Source: Asparagopsis taxiformis (lineage: Eukaryota; Rhodophyta; Florideophyceae; Bonnemaisoniales; Bonnemaisoniaceae). From it: a DNA stretch of 64,000 bases. The stretch covers positions 19,263-83,262 of the forward strand of contig JALQPE010000653.1 of NCBI GenBank assembly GCA_030407315.1. Direction: 5' to 3'. Shown here piece after piece: positions 39,200 to 50,269 of the stretch. Made by a program: the position numbers and the translations under genes. The notes beneath the pieces were generated by a model. That model searched no databases and was not told the DNA's origin. It worked only from the letters and a program-made list of their open reading frames with translations. Numbering within the stretch: position 1 is the first letter of the stretch; each line of letters begins with the position of its first letter.

Positions 39200-41104
39200 T
39201 TAGCTAGTGTCCGGTCTCACAGAGACTGTTAACAAACTCTGTAAATACACCAATCTATTGTTTAGGCCTTCAACTTGCTTCTTCAATTGCGTATTCTCAT
39301 TGAGTAACGAGTTGAGACGGCCCTCGTATTCTGCCGCGATAACTTTTCTGCGCACTCGTGATAGTTTTGCGCTCTCCCGGTTCTGTTCTTTACGCAGTAA
39401 GGCCCGGTCTTCTTCTGATAATTCCGGATTCTTACGCTTGCGACCACGACGCTTCTGTCCCGGTACAGGTGGCTTCCAAGCAGCAACAGGTGGATAACAC
39501 ATAGGTGCGCCATTTGGAGACGTCATGTTGGGTGCAGGAGCGATTGGTGTGGCTTGCCTTGCACGGACTGCCGGTTTCGTACTTCCAACATAGGTCGAGT
39601 TGGAGTGTGAACTCTGGCCGGAAACTGAAGTGTCCGAAGGTGATGCATCTGTACTTGTTTCATTCGGTTGCTTCACACTTTCCAATGCAGCTGTTGCAGC
39701 TGAGTGAGCACTGAGCATCTGTTGGGCTGCGTCAGCTTGTATGGACCCGTGCGGATTAGTGTTGGAACGATTGGACGGGTCATTGGAAGACTTGTCACCC
39801 AATACTATGTTGGCCATGGTCCGACGCACATCGCTTGTTGCATCTTCTTGCTCCGGACCGTTGGCCTTATCTTGCACGTCTTCTTCATCTTCGTCCTCCG
39901 AGTCACCTGCAGCACCAGAGTCGTTTGCGGAAAGTTGTGCAATATCAATATCGCGTTGGACCTCCGCTTCCAAACCTTCCAAATAATTGTTTAGTTCCTT
40001 ACCATCTTCGGTCTTCTCAAGGACACCACTTTCTCGAACGACGCCAACTTCCCAGGTCTTCATGACGTCTTCAAGCCAAGTACTCTTGCCCGAATTGGCA
40101 AGTATGGCACCAGAGGATGCGCGGGCAGCAGCAGAGGCGGCTGGATCTGGGTCGGGGGGAGGGTCGATCATTTCATGGGTAGAATTTCCGATATTGAAGG
40201 GATCTGGGGCGTGTGCGTCGGCTTTTTCAGAGCTTTCTGTCGAACGCGTCTCACGTGCACGACGGCGCGCCTCACGAATATTAGATATTGAAGGCTGAAT
40301 GATGAGATTAGAACGTTGGGTTGTTAGTGAGGGCTGCTCCGGAGGCACATCTGGTGCTGTAGATGGAAAGAGAGATGGAAGACGGCGTGAGAGGCCTCGG
40401 ACGAGGGCTGCCGGGGTTGTGGGGGCCGTGTGTTCTTTTGAAAGAACAGAGTCAAGGAGTTTGAATTCGGAATCCAAGACTTTGGGTGTGTCACGTTCCT
40501 CTTCTGCTGCACCTTCAGCCATAATTTTAGCGATTGCGGATTGGGAAACCGGAAGGTCCGGCATAGGGCCAGTGGAAACGGCAGCGGCACATAGAGCTTC
40601 CATATCTTTGATGCCGTTTGAGATAGACTCTACGACGGCGCATGCGGAATCGAGTGCGGCTGCTTTCTTGTCGGGGTCCAGACCGTTGTTTGCAATGGTT
40701 TGTATGAGGGAGGATGCATGTTGGTAGGCATCAATGATGTTGGTGTCCTGGAGAAGGGCACCTGGGGGAAGGTCCTCGTTTCCGAAGGAAAGTTTGATAT
40801 CTTCTGTGCCTGTGTTTTGGCGAATATTGGTGCGGATGTCCTCAACTGTGGAGGAGACGGGTACATCGATTTGACTGCAGTTGCCATCTGGCATGCGAAC
40901 GAGGAGCGGGATGACACCAGGTTCGATGTCAGTAATGGCTGAGAAGACGTCATCTATGTTGGGCTCTGCAGCATCGGACATGAGTGGGGGCGGTGGGGGC
41001 GGCGGTGGCAGTGGGGATTGAGACGGAGGCGGTCGCATTGGAAGATGGTTGGATTGAGGGGTGGAAAACATGAGCGTTGATGCGGGATGCGCGCGAGAGG
41101 TCAT
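39200..41104 (-). CDS. bZIP transcription factor with N-terminal ubiquitin-like domain
   Basis: The C-terminal 85 residues form a bZIP: a Lys/Arg-rich run, the DNA-contacting NRESAKLSRVRRK and a leucine zipper (LNSLLNENTQLKKQVEGLNN). The asparagine and arginine spacing N-X7-R is kept. Residues about 65-127 (PLLVRMPDGNCSQIDV ... LSFGNEDLPPGALL) follow the pattern of a ubiquitin-like fold, including the VEDIRTNI helix region. Between them lie 400 residues of low-complexity, acidic and Ser-rich sequence that could act as activation or regulatory region. The N-terminus has a run of eight prolines. It is nuclear by inference. The gene is divergent from ALG13, sharing a 289-bp promoter region. Confidence 0.85.
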   Translation of the reverse strand: MTSRAHPASTLMFSTPQSNHLPMRPPPSQSPLPPPPPPPPLMSDAAEPNIDDVFSAITDIEPGVIPLLVRMPDGNCSQIDVPVSSTVEDIRTNIRQNTGTEDIKLSFGNEDLPPGALLQDTNIIDAYQHASSLIQTIANNGLDPDKKAAALDSACAVVESISNGIKDMEALCAAAVSTGPMPDLPVSQSAIAKIMAEGAAEEERDTPKVLDSEFKLLDSVLSKEHTAPTTPAALVRGLSRRLPSLFPSTAPDVPPEQPSLTTQRSNLIIQPSISNIREARRRARETRSTESSEKADAHAPDPFNIGNSTHEMIDPPPDPDPAASAAARASSGAILANSGKSTWLEDVMKTWEVGVVRESGVLEKTEDGKELNNYLEGLEAEVQRDIDIAQLSANDSGAAGDSEDEDEEDVQDKANGPEQEDATSDVRRTMANIVLGDKSSNDPSNRSNTNPHGSIQADAAQQMLSAHSAATAALESVKQPNETSTDASPSDTSVSGQSSHSNSTYVGSTKPAVRARQATPIAPAPNMTSPNGAPMCYPPVAAWKPPVPGQKRRGRKRKNPELSEEDRALLRKEQNRESAKLSRVRRKVIAAEYEGRLNSLLNENTQLKKQVEGLNNRLVYLQSLLTVSVRPDTS

Positions 41105-41393
41105 AACGGTGCGTTGCAGTACAGGGGCAGTTGACGCTTACAGAGGATGATAGCGATCTGAAGAGAACTCAAGTGGGCGATTGGATTTAATGCGAGCGGA
41201 GCCAACGGTTTGTCGAGTCGGGCGCGTAGGGAGCCAGACGAGTTGCGGGAGCCGAAGAGGAGCATGGACCAGATAGTCGACATCAGCAGCAGCTCAACCA
41301 ATGATATAAAACTGTTTTTTGTTAATCTTTTTTCTGTTTTTCATCTGCTCAGCGCGTTGACCTCAGCGCAGTTGACAACAACAAACTTGTATC
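41105..41393. promoter_or_regulatory. Short divergent promoter region, bZIP / ALG13
   Basis: Only 289 bp separate the two start codons, so the genes may share control elements. A T-rich tract at 41311-41340 lies close to the ALG13 start. Confidence 0.4.
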
Positions 41394-41912
41394 ATGCCGT
41401 CACTTCTGGTCACCGTCGGTTCGACAAACTTCGCCGCGCTAACTGATTTCATCGTCAGGCCACAAACACTGCTCTTTCTCGCTTCATTAGACCTCGCGCC
41501 AATCGTTCTACAGCACGGCGACACCGATCCGCCGGCGCAATCGCTCTGCCAGTCGTACAACATTGAGCCGTTTCAGTACGCCTCTTCCCTCGCCACTCGC
41601 ATTGCTGCTGCGCATCTGATCATCTCTCACGCAGGTGCCGGCTCTATTCTCGAGGCATTACACGCAAGAAAGCGTCTATTAGTTGTCATCAACGATACGC
41701 TTATGCACAATCATCAGACACAACTCGCCACACGACTCGCATCTCTCAATTGCTGTGCTGTCATATCTGCTAGTGAGCTTGAAATCGAGGGCCGATTTCA
41801 ACGCGCTGTTGCTCGAGCGCTGCAACCAGTCGAAGCGTCCCTTCCACCGCGACAGCCGTCGGTGATCAGTACAGTCGTGGTCGAACAATTGGACTACCGT
41901 CGCACGCGCTAA
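41394..41912 (+). CDS. ALG13: ALG13, catalytic subunit of UDP-GlcNAc transferase
   Basis: With the membrane protein ALG14 it adds the second GlcNAc to dolichol-diphosphate-GlcNAc on the cytosolic face of the endoplasmic reticulum, an early step of N-glycosylation. It begins MPSLLVTVGSTNFAAL, close to the family's VTVGTTxFDxL. It contains the nucleotide-binding region ISHAGAGSILEALHARK and the following NDTLMHNHQTQLA, all hallmarks of the C-terminal half of GT-B glycosyltransferases. At 172 residues it matches the single-domain yeast type. Confidence 0.92.
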   Translation: MPSLLVTVGSTNFAALTDFIVRPQTLLFLASLDLAPIVLQHGDTDPPAQSLCQSYNIEPFQYASSLATRIAAAHLIISHAGAGSILEALHARKRLLVVINDTLMHNHQTQLATRLASLNCCAVISASELEIEGRFQRAVARALQPVEASLPPRQPSVISTVVVEQLDYRRTR

Positions 41913-41965
41913 AATTGATTTTTTTTAATCCCCACACTTGAGCGCCGCCCACCAACAACCGTAAA

Positions 41966-42262
41966 ATGCCAGCCAACACAATTGCGTTGAACCGAGCCAT
42001 TCGTTCGTTGAAGAAACAGTTAACGGGCAATGGTGCTCAGACCACTTCGAAACGTAGACGTCGTCGTCGCGGTCGTACGGCTCGACCGCCAACTAACGCT
42101 TCACTCGACGAACAACTGCGCGCAGCTGTGCTCACTCTACGCCATTCCACAGTCGCCAAACGTCCACACAAGGCGGATACAAACCGTCCAGGCACAAGGA
42201 AGATGAAAAGCGAAGATATCTCGCATGAATTGACTGTGCTTGAAAAACTGCAACAACGTTGA
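41966..42262 (+). CDS. Small basic protein, unknown (98 aa)
   Basis: The frame begins 53 bp after ALG13 on the same strand with AAAATG context. Residues 29-40 are almost all arginine (KRRRRRRGR), which would suit RNA binding or nucleolar location. The ends are predicted helical, including a C-terminal SHELTVLEKLQ segment. I recognise no family. It could be a real small protein or a chance frame. Its length in a compact gene region and clean start favour a gene. Confidence 0.5.
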   Translation: MPANTIALNRAIRSLKKQLTGNGAQTTSKRRRRRRGRTARPPTNASLDEQLRAAVLTLRHSTVAKRPHKADTNRPGTRKMKSEDISHELTVLEKLQQR

Positions 42263-42307
42263 GTTGAAGTATTCGCAACATATATACAAGTGTCACTCAT
42301 CTAGAAA

Positions 42308-43354
42308 CTATCTACCGCTTTCACTGGCTACGGGATCTATGGCGTATTCCATCACTTCACCTCTTTGAAATTGCAACAGAGTTTTGACCGTCGCTTTAGC
42401 AACGCTAGCGAGCCCGTTGGTAGTGAGCGCCGATTGATGGCCAGTAACGAGCACATTTGGCATCGCTTTCAAAATAGTAAAATCAATATCCACAACCGCA
42501 TCGGCATGGTCTCTGAAGAACAAGGAACTTTCTCCTTCATAAACATCAATGGCAAGCCCGCCGACCTGACCGGATCGCAATGCATCTATAGCCGCTTTGG
42601 CATCGATGAGTCCACCACGCGAAGTATTTACTATATGCACGCCTCGCTTGCACCTCGGCAACGTCTCACGCCCAATCATATGATGAGTGCCAGGTACCAG
42701 TGGGGCGTGTAACGACAATATATCTGAACTGGCCAACAGGGTACCCATGCTGACATATTTGCCGCCGCAATCCTTCACTTCCTGCGAATCAATCATATCA
42801 TACGCCAAAACTCTACATCCAAAGCCCTTGAGAATGCGCGCCACAATGCGACCCACTTTTCCAGTTCCGATAATGCCCACTGTTTTCGAGGCCATTTCAA
42901 AACCGACGAGTCCGTTCAAGGTGAGATTACCGTCGCGCACGCGATTGCTTGCGGTGTGAATTTTGCGATTCAAAGCGAGCATCATTGTGACGGCATATTC
43001 GGCAATGCTCGTTGGCGAATGGGCAGGAACTTTGGAAACAAGAATGCCAAGTTCGGACGCTTTTTCCACATCGACGGAACTGACGCCGGCGTATCGCAAT
43101 GCAATTAACTTGACGCCTGCCTTGCGCAATCTACGCAGCATATGGGTATCTGCTTGATCGGAAGCAAACAGACAAACGGCACTGGCGGCATTGGCGAGCG
43201 ACGCAGTTGAGTTGTCGAGTCGAGCTGATACAAATACTAAGTCCAAACAGGAGGCTTCTGGGGTCTTGTGAAGTTGTGTTTCGAAGGCGGCGATTTCATA
43301 GGGCATGGCGCTGTACATTATGACGCGCAGTCTTTCATCGTTTCGCAGCGCCAT
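42308..43354 (-). CDS. D-lactate dehydrogenase (NAD-dependent, fermentative type)
   Basis: It reduces pyruvate to D-lactate with NADH. The Rossmann motif GTGKVG lies at 163-168. The catalytic trio of the D-2-hydroxyacid dehydrogenase family is present: R246 in NTSRGG, E273 in DVYEGE and H306 in TGHQ. The stretches RYAGVSSVD, SPTSIAEYAVTMMLALNR and FFRDHADAVVDI are closer to bacterial LdhA-type D-LDH than to glycerate or formate dehydrogenases. No targeting peptide is seen, so it is probably cytosolic and used under low oxygen. It converges with the small basic protein gene, 45 bp apart. Confidence 0.92.
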   Translation of the reverse strand: MALRNDERLRVIMYSAMPYEIAAFETQLHKTPEASCLDLVFVSARLDNSTASLANAASAVCLFASDQADTHMLRRLRKAGVKLIALRYAGVSSVDVEKASELGILVSKVPAHSPTSIAEYAVTMMLALNRKIHTASNRVRDGNLTLNGLVGFEMASKTVGIIGTGKVGRIVARILKGFGCRVLAYDMIDSQEVKDCGGKYVSMGTLLASSDILSLHAPLVPGTHHMIGRETLPRCKRGVHIVNTSRGGLIDAKAAIDALRSGQVGGLAIDVYEGESSLFFRDHADAVVDIDFTILKAMPNVLVTGHQSALTTNGLASVAKATVKTLLQFQRGEVMEYAIDPVASESGR

Positions 43355-44120
43355 TGCGAATGAGCAGCCGAGGCGGGAGCGCGTTGCAGTTGCGGGTGTC
43401 GGGGGCGTGGCAACGCTGAGGTGCGAAGGGGGAAGGTCGAGAAGGAGTCGAGCCGGGATTACAGTGGAAGGCGGATTTTCATTTGTTTCTAATGAATATA
43501 AAACACGTGTATGGCGCCTGCATGGTCGCGTGTCGATCGCTCAGTTGATTGGCGCATCACATCAAGTGAATTGCTTTCACACCACAATTTTGCTTTTCTG
43601 AAGCGCGCACAGTATCCGCCTCTACGCTCGCGCAGCCAATACTTTGCTGCAACATTTCGTTGCCTTGATCCGCCTCCTCATCCCCGTGCTTGTTTTGATA
43701 TAATCGCCCCAAATTGCGCGCCCATCGTGGTTCGTTACGAACACGGCTATCGCTAATGGATTGCGGAACGATTGTCATCCCCTGGTAACAACGACTCCAA
43801 TTCAACCAAAACGACTCCACCCCACCTTCTCTTCGAGCACATTTCTAGAGATCATTTCACGTCTCAAGCTCAATATTTTCTTCCAAGCTGCTCGTTCCCA
43901 CACTCACGCAATCAGTGCTAAATGTGAAGCGGTAGCGCGCTTTTTGCCGCAGATGCGTGGTGGCTTGGAGTAGGGCCGGAGTGGAACCACGTGACTGAAC
44001 CCAACTGAGCATTTTGAATATCCGTTCGGTATTCTAAATTAAATTTTTGAAAAATCCCCAATCTAAAAGGCAAAATGCCATGATGCAGCGACAAATACAA
44101 AATTCGCAGGGAGCCCTTAG
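43355..44120. other. Intergenic region with one weak ORF
   Basis: The only candidate is a plus-strand frame at 43511-43756 (81 codons, starting MAPAWSRV), with a second short frame at 43761-43973. Neither has a recognisable motif. They could be exons of one small gene, but no convincing splice pair joins them. The remainder shows nothing I can support. Confidence 0.3.
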
Positions 44121-44546
44121 TGTTGGGCTTGCGCCCAATTTGGGTTGTGGCAACTTACTTTTGATAAAATTTTTGAGGCTGATAGGCGGCACTTATTTTA
44201 GCTCAACCTATTAATTAAAACTATTGGTGTTTGTTGCTTGCTTCCGTTCGATGTCGGAGCTTGCAGCCTCTTCCTTTATAGAATTTTAGACTGTCTTATA
44301 CTAACTAGAATCAATACATTAGTCTACAGATAGCAAATGCACAGGTGTGCCGCGTAAGGTGCGAATATTAGCTAGAATCGTACCTTATTGTATGCTACGT
44401 GTAATTAACATAGGCTAATGTAAATACCTGTAATAGGAATCCTAGTCACTACAATAAGGGGTGTAAAGACTACAATGCACTGTAAATAGCAGCCATTATG
44501 GCATGGTCCCGCTAGGATACTCATGACATTTAGATTAGTCGTTACA
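44121..44546 (-). repeat. Probable 3' LTR of the minus-strand gypsy element
   Basis: On the minus strand it begins TGTAACGACT and ends GCCCAACA, with TGT...ACA termini, 426 bp long. A TATAAAGG motif lies on the minus strand near 44279. No second copy exists in the window, so the left limit is tentative. Confidence 0.55.
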
Positions 44547-44870
44547 ACTCCTCCCTTCTTAAACACTTATTCATCCTCGAATCATCTCATAAAGTACTTC
44601 TGAATGTTGTCCGGCCGATCGTCGAGCTCAGCTTTGTTAACCAAGTGTTTTCGATCGGACTTGAGTTGCGGAAACTCACTAAGAATTGTACTTCGGAGAT
44701 TTGAATTCGGTGTGCGAGTACGTTTTCGATGTCGGATTTCCGATCTTGAGATATCGCAAAAGGCGTGCTTTTCGGAACCGCACGATCTGAGGGATCTTCA
44801 TGAAAGCTCTTGAGTAGTGAGGTAGTGAGATATTGAAGGTAGGATGAATATGTTTGTACTCAGCAGGCAG

Positions 44871-45888
44871 CTACAAACGATAAGCGTGGCCAGAGGCTAG
44901 TTTTTCTAGTACGGTAAAAGGTCCAATGAAATTTGGAGGTAATTTCTTAGTCTTGCCTCTGCAGAGCGGAATGTTCCTTGTTGAGAGCATCACAAGATCT
45001 CCAACTTCAAATTGTAAATCTTGTCGGTTTGAATTTAATTCGTCGGATGTGGTAATGTTAGCTTGTCGAATAGCTTCTTGTGCGAGTCGAGTGTCTTGTT
45101 GAATTTCTTCAACGAACATGTTTGAGGCAATATTTGGTGATTCGGAAAAATTCCAGTACAGAATATCGGAAATGGAAAAGGGGTGTTGACCATAGTCAAG
45201 ATAAAAAGGGGATTGCTTGGTAGCTTCGTTAGCGTAATTATTGTAAGCAAATTCTAAACCTGGTATATGTTTGTCCCAGTCCTTTTGCGTGTACGATACG
45301 AAGCAACGTAGCATCTCTTCGAGTGTTCGAAATGCTCATTCCGACTGTCCATCACTTTGAGGAGGAAATGCAGTAGAGAGATTAAGTTTTACCGTCAACA
45401 ATTCCACGAGCTCCTTCCAGAAGGATCCGATGAACCGAGTATCTCGATCTGAAATGATCTTTCTAGGTAAGCCATGATGTTTGCACACCTCTCTGTAAAA
45501 CCCATCAGCAGTGTCTTTTGCTGTGTGGTTTGGTTTGAGCAGTATGAAATGTGCTCGTTTGGACAATTTATCCACAACTACGAGCATACGAGTATAGCGT
45601 TTTTGTTGTTAATGGTTTTGGGAAGTTCAAAAATAAAATCCATTGATATTTCTTCCCATTTCTTAGTAGGTGGTGGAAATGGTCTTATGGTTCCCAGCTG
45701 TTTTTGATTTGAACTTTGCGCTTCTTGGCACTTCTTGCAAGTTCGTATATATTCATATACTTCCTTGTTCATCTTTGGCTAGTAAAAGAATTTCCGAATT
45801 CTTTTAAGTGTCTTCTTGAACCCTCTATATGCTCCGATGAAGGATTCGTGTTTATAATAGAGAATGTTTTTTTTCATGTTACCACTTG
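44871..45888 (-). pseudogene. Gypsy integrase remnant
   Basis: Four pieces in order make up an integrase. They are the HHCC zinc-binding domain (45578-45888, ending CKKCQEAQ), the core start, the core with ISDRDTRF and PPQSDGQSE (45336-45587), and the C-terminal region with YDYG-like and VGDLVMLS motifs (44871-45314). It is broken by a TAG in place of the conserved Trp of FYWP near 45779, an 8-bp duplication causing a frameshift at 45580-45595, and a TGA where Arg is expected after DGQSE (45336). It cannot encode a working enzyme. Confidence 0.88.
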
Positions 45889-48851
45889 TGTAGTATACGT
45901 GGCAATTCCGAAATTGCAAATATTTACGTTTTCCGCGGAATTCGAATTTCGGCGGACACGACCGGCGACAGCAATGCACGAACATTGCTGGCGCATGCGC
46001 GCGCGCAACCGGCACACGTGTGCAACGAACGTACTGACAACGGCCAACGGACCAACGGGTCCTCACGTGCGACCCACAAGGTCCTTTCCCATTCGGGGAC
46101 GTTACGAGCAGTGTTCACACTGTAAAGCGATGCCATCGTGGCTATATAGGTATTGGCATCGTGCCGGGAGGGAAAGGGGACAATTCATCGAACGAGCAAC
46201 GGCTCTAGTCTACGACTGACTTCTTCGTTTACGTTTACGTTTTGCCTAACGAGGCTTTGTCTCCGTCGAGCTGCGTACTCCCTACCCATCGCCGCACGTA
46301 AGGCTGATTGCGTGTAGTGCCTCCGGGCTTGGTTGAGAGCGCCTCCGGTGACGTACCACCTCGTTTATTGAACGTAATCCTCGCGTGGATTGTTGCGTCG
46401 TGACGCTCGTGTCTACTCGCTAACATATCTCTACCTTTCTACCTACCAATACAGTCAAACACCAGCGGGTGGACTGCTCGTTTCGTTTCGTAAGGACAGC
46501 GTGTCCACTAGCTCGTACCAGCTACTTCGTCACCGAACTATCGTTCCACACTGGTCTCTCGACCTAGAAGTTGCTACGAGCATAACGACAACGATCGAGG
46601 TTGAGCTCTTTTACGTTAAACGAAAGCTACGTGCTAGAGACGACGGTCTATGAATTACGCTCTGTCGAATTCCAGCGCGTCGCCCAGACAACCGTTGCCA
46701 ACGTCAGTGGACGCCGAAGCCGACGTGGCCTTGTCAGCAGAAGCGATCTTCGCGACTGATCGATCTATCCCGCCGGATATCGAGGCGATCGGCCAGCTAC
46801 CACGTACGGTAAGCCCGTTTGAGTCCGTGAGTATGGACCCCGCAACGGGCGGTCAGCTCAACGAAGGGAACGTGACTCCCACGGCACTACGTGTAGTGTA
46901 CGAAGACCTTCGAGGTCACATCGAAAGGGCGAGCGACGCGGCCGTCGACGAAGCCGTAAGGCAGAGACTCGGAGTCTCGGAGCGCGAAGCTCGTGCGTTA
47001 CGTGAACGCTCAGCGACCCTCGAACGGGAAAACGAAGATTTACGAAACCGCCTCTCCGCCGTGGAGGGAAGACTCGACTCGTTTGTCGTAGTATTCAACG
47101 AAATCGTCGCCGGACGTTCCGCTCCGCCGAGCGGAAGCGACCCGAGTTACGAACAAGGCTCGCGCGCCTATAACTCGCAATCCTCCCCGGCCGCTCCGGG
47201 AGGATACCCCTCAACACCCGGTCCGACGACCCCGACAACGTACGGAAGGGGGGCGACAGTGCAACGAGCCATCGCCGACCCCGACGTGACGCCACGAAGG
47301 CAATTGCGTTTTAACGATACGCCAGACCACGCGCGGTCGGCGGACGCAGCCCGAGCTGCACAATTCGATACGAGAGCTCCCCCGCCACGTGAGACGTACA
47401 TTCCGTGGCTGGGGACGTTCGGCACGACGGACACGCGAGTCCACGAAAACTAACGTGCCGACGCGGTACGCTTACCAGGGAACGCCCTCGGACCCGTTCG
47501 CCACGCGTTGGCAGAGCACACGACAATGCTCGACGCATTTGCGAACGTGGTGTCGTACCGCATGTACCGACTTAACGATGTACGTGAACATCTCTACGTG
47601 AACGAGAGTCAAAGCGTACATAAGCTCAAACGTGAGCTGGAGGGACTTTTCCCTACGTTGAAGCCGTTCTCCGGCCGGAATCCGATTACGTTGCTCAGAT
47701 TCCTCGCCCAAATACGTGATGGGTTCAGCACACTCGGAGTGTGCGAGGGAGTGGCAGTACGTGTGCTGCACTTCTTCCTCGAAGGGGACGCCCGACGGTT
47801 CTACGATTCCCAGTGTACGACTGGCGTGATCACGACTGATCCGACGAAGAGGTCCTCGTGGCCTCACGTAATCAACGCGTTGATTAAACGGTACCTGCAA
47901 GACGACGTGCTGCAGGAGGCCTACGAAAAGGTCATGATGATCACGCAGAGTCCTAACGAGGACGAGAATCAGTACGCTGATAGACTCGACACCGCCACGC
48001 GGGCGTGCAACTACGTGTTTACAGACAGACTCCTCGTTCACCACTACGTGCGTGGTTTGCTGCCCTCGACTCGGGCAGCAGTGACGGAACGACTCCGGTC
48101 ACTCCCCGAACGAGAGAGGAACGACCTCACCGTTGTGAGACGATTGGCGACGGCCGAAGGAACGACCTTCGGTGCACGTACGGCAGCTTTCGCGTCAGCC
48201 GCGAAACCGAAAGTGCGGTTCCCGGTGAAGCCTACGTTGGCTATTCCCGACCACGAGTCGAGGAAGTTCGCGGACTACGATGAGTCTGCGTACTTACGTA
48301 ATGAACGGGCTAGCGAGTCCAGTTACCACGATGGTAACCAGAAAGTCCCCGCGAGGGATGATGACGACGTATCGCTCGTTGCGGCTCACGTTGCCGAGAA
48401 TTTAGAGGCAATCCTCTTCACAATCGGGCCGCCGCCCAACGATACGAAAGCGGCAAACGAAAAGCCGGACGAGCTCGAAGCTCGATTGAACCGTCCATGC
48501 GAGGACGTGCCGAAGCTCACGAGCGAGCAGACGCAATTGGCGCACTCCGTAATCCCGAATGATTACTGGACGCTGTCGTGTTGGTCATGCCGCGAAGATG
48601 GCCACTCGACGTTTACGTGTCCGCGTCTGACTCCAGATCAACGGATCTTTTTCGCGTACAAGTACTACCTCTTTCACGTGAAGAGCAACCCACGTCAGGC
48701 TGAGTACTTCCGCCAACGAATGGCCAAACGTAACCAGGAACGACCTGGTGAGCGAGGGAACGTGAACCCGCGGAGGTACAGCACGCCGCCTACGATACTC
48801 CGAAACCCCAATCGTGACGGGGGGAGGCCCTTCGACAGGCGCCGCGGTGAC
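45889..48851 (+). mobile_element. Gag-bearing retroelement, 5' part
   Basis: The region starts near TGTAGTATACG (45889) inside the minus-strand gypsy integrase. It continues through about 750 bp of LTR/leader-like sequence into a gag gene, and is cut at 48852 by the second copy of the 10.4-kb transposon family. A repeat of TGT...ACA type ending about 46453 could be its 5' LTR, but no matching 3' LTR is in the window. Base composition is more GC-rich than in the chromovirus. Pol is missing. Confidence 0.6.
46650..48851 (+). pseudogene. gag: Retroelement gag with one in-frame stop, 3' truncated
   Basis: Frame 46650-47453 and frame 47508-48851 are in the same phase, separated by a single TAA at 47451-47453. 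Together they give one long gag-like protein. The first part has a coiled-coil (about residues 90-150) and a Pro/Gly/Ser-rich region. The second has a capsid-like region with conserved RFLAQIRDGF and WPHVINALIKRYL and a zinc knuckle CWSCREDGHSTFTC of the regular C-X2-C-X4-H-X4-C type. After 48851 the apparent frame continues only by chance into the inserted transposon. The stop may be a mutation or a rare readthrough site. Confidence 0.75.
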
Positions 48852-50269
48852 CTTCTGTGTTCTCGGAAATGGACGCGGACGTCCACAACCTCTAGTACAC
48901 CTAGTATTACTAGGCGGGCGTCCATGTTCTCCAGTATTTTTGGATGTCCGCCTAGAACCGGACGTCCATGCGGTCTAGTACGTCTAGTATTACTAGGGCG
49001 ACATTCATTGTTTCTAGTACCACGGATGTCCCCCTTGGGATGGACTTCCGCCATGTCTATGTCCACCTAGGACGGGCGCCGGTTCAGAAATTCAAAAATT
49101 TCGACCCCAGAAATTTCTGCCGCCGTGCTCGACATGGATGTCCGCATCCATCACGGCGACCACTCTATTTTTCCTTGTCGGTCGACTCCAATTTCGTCTT
49201 TAATTTTTTCATCCTCTCGCTCACACCCCCTTCCAGTTGGTGCTCACCTCCCCCGTACTGTACCTCAAACACCCCCAATACCACTCTAGCACGCATTTTC
49301 AGGTACCTATCCCCGCTTCCACGGTGCACACCTCCATTCCATACCTACTTTTCTGCTCTACCGTACAGATTTCGTATAACCAGTCCTCATACTACCTCAG
49401 AATAGGGGAAAACACCCCCTATCTCCTCGACCATGCTCTCCCCCAACACCTTTGCAACGTATTGTTCTTCAATACCCTCTCTCCTGTACCCTCAACCCCT
49501 CTCCTTCGCCCTCTACACAAACTTCCCCTGCAGCTTACTCTTCGAAAACCTCTCACTCCCCATCCCGTACCCGACCTGCTCCACCCCTCCCTCCCTCAGC
49601 TGCTCCATGCCCCCCACGCCATCCGCATCTTCGATACCGTATACACCACCACCACCGGCCCACGCTCCCGCTCCCCCGCGGTCTCCCCAGAAACCTCCCC
49701 GCTCTGAAACACATATCAACCCCCCACTTCGCACCCTTCCTCCCACTCCCCTCCCTCCCCAAATACAATAACCCCCTTCTTCTCCATCACATCCTCACTC
49801 ACCATAGCCAGAACAGACGCCACCCCCTCCCCCTCTTTCTCCTCACTTTCCTAAAAACCCCTCCTCTCGGCGCCTTCAACCGCACCCTCCTACGGTCCCA
49901 CCTAAACACCTCCTCCGCCCTCACTACCCCAACACCCCGCAGCGTCTCCCCAATCCCCATAATATGCTTGTCGGCACTCCTCTCCGAATCACACTCCATT
50001 CTAAACCCGCACTCCGTACATTTCCACCTCCCCCTGTACCATCCCAAGATTCCATCCCCCCACAGAACACATCCTCATACCACAGAAGAATTTTATTCCT
50101 CTCATACCTCATCCTTAAAACCTCCATCAGCTCCATGTAAATTTCGATGTAAATATTTTCTCTACTATGCAATCTCAAACATGTATGAGCCTATGCCTTT
50201 CCGCTTTGTCACCCTTGAATATTGGTACTCATGTATTCATAAAATAGGGCCACCCACATCCCTATCCCG
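48852..50269 (+). mobile_element. Second copy of the 10.4-kb transposon family, left end only
   Basis: The sequence is collinear with 8699-10109, including the subterminal CTAGTAC motifs and the GGACGTCC repeats, at high identity. It has a short insertion around 49545-49570. The first base pair of the terminus is C then T instead of C then G. It stops at 50269, where a CACTA element begins, so its right part is displaced or lost. Confidence 0.88.
49799..50178 (-). pseudogene. Copy of the transposon's cysteine-containing ORF
   Basis: These frames correspond to 9623-10013 in the other copy, with the same CTECGF, HIMGIGETLRG and FRWDRRRVRLK stretches. The join between the two frames falls at a different place, so at least one copy carries an indel. 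Which copy represents the intact gene cannot be told from this window. Confidence 0.4.

Larger units (their letters stand above)
44121..45888 (-). mobile_element. Decayed Ty3/gypsy retrotransposon, 3' half, minus strand
   Basis: Reading the minus strand, the order is integrase, an untranslated stretch, a polypurine tract (GAAGGGAGGAG near 44550) and an LTR. The 5' half is missing because another retroelement begins at about 45889. It is a different family from the chromovirus at 3063, although its LTR also begins TGTAACGA. Confidence 0.8.

Noticed and set aside
48852..49070. C-terminal extension of the gag frame past the zinc knuckle
   Set aside because: The added residues are read from the inserted transposon terminus. 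The same DNA occurs at 8699 outside any gag gene.
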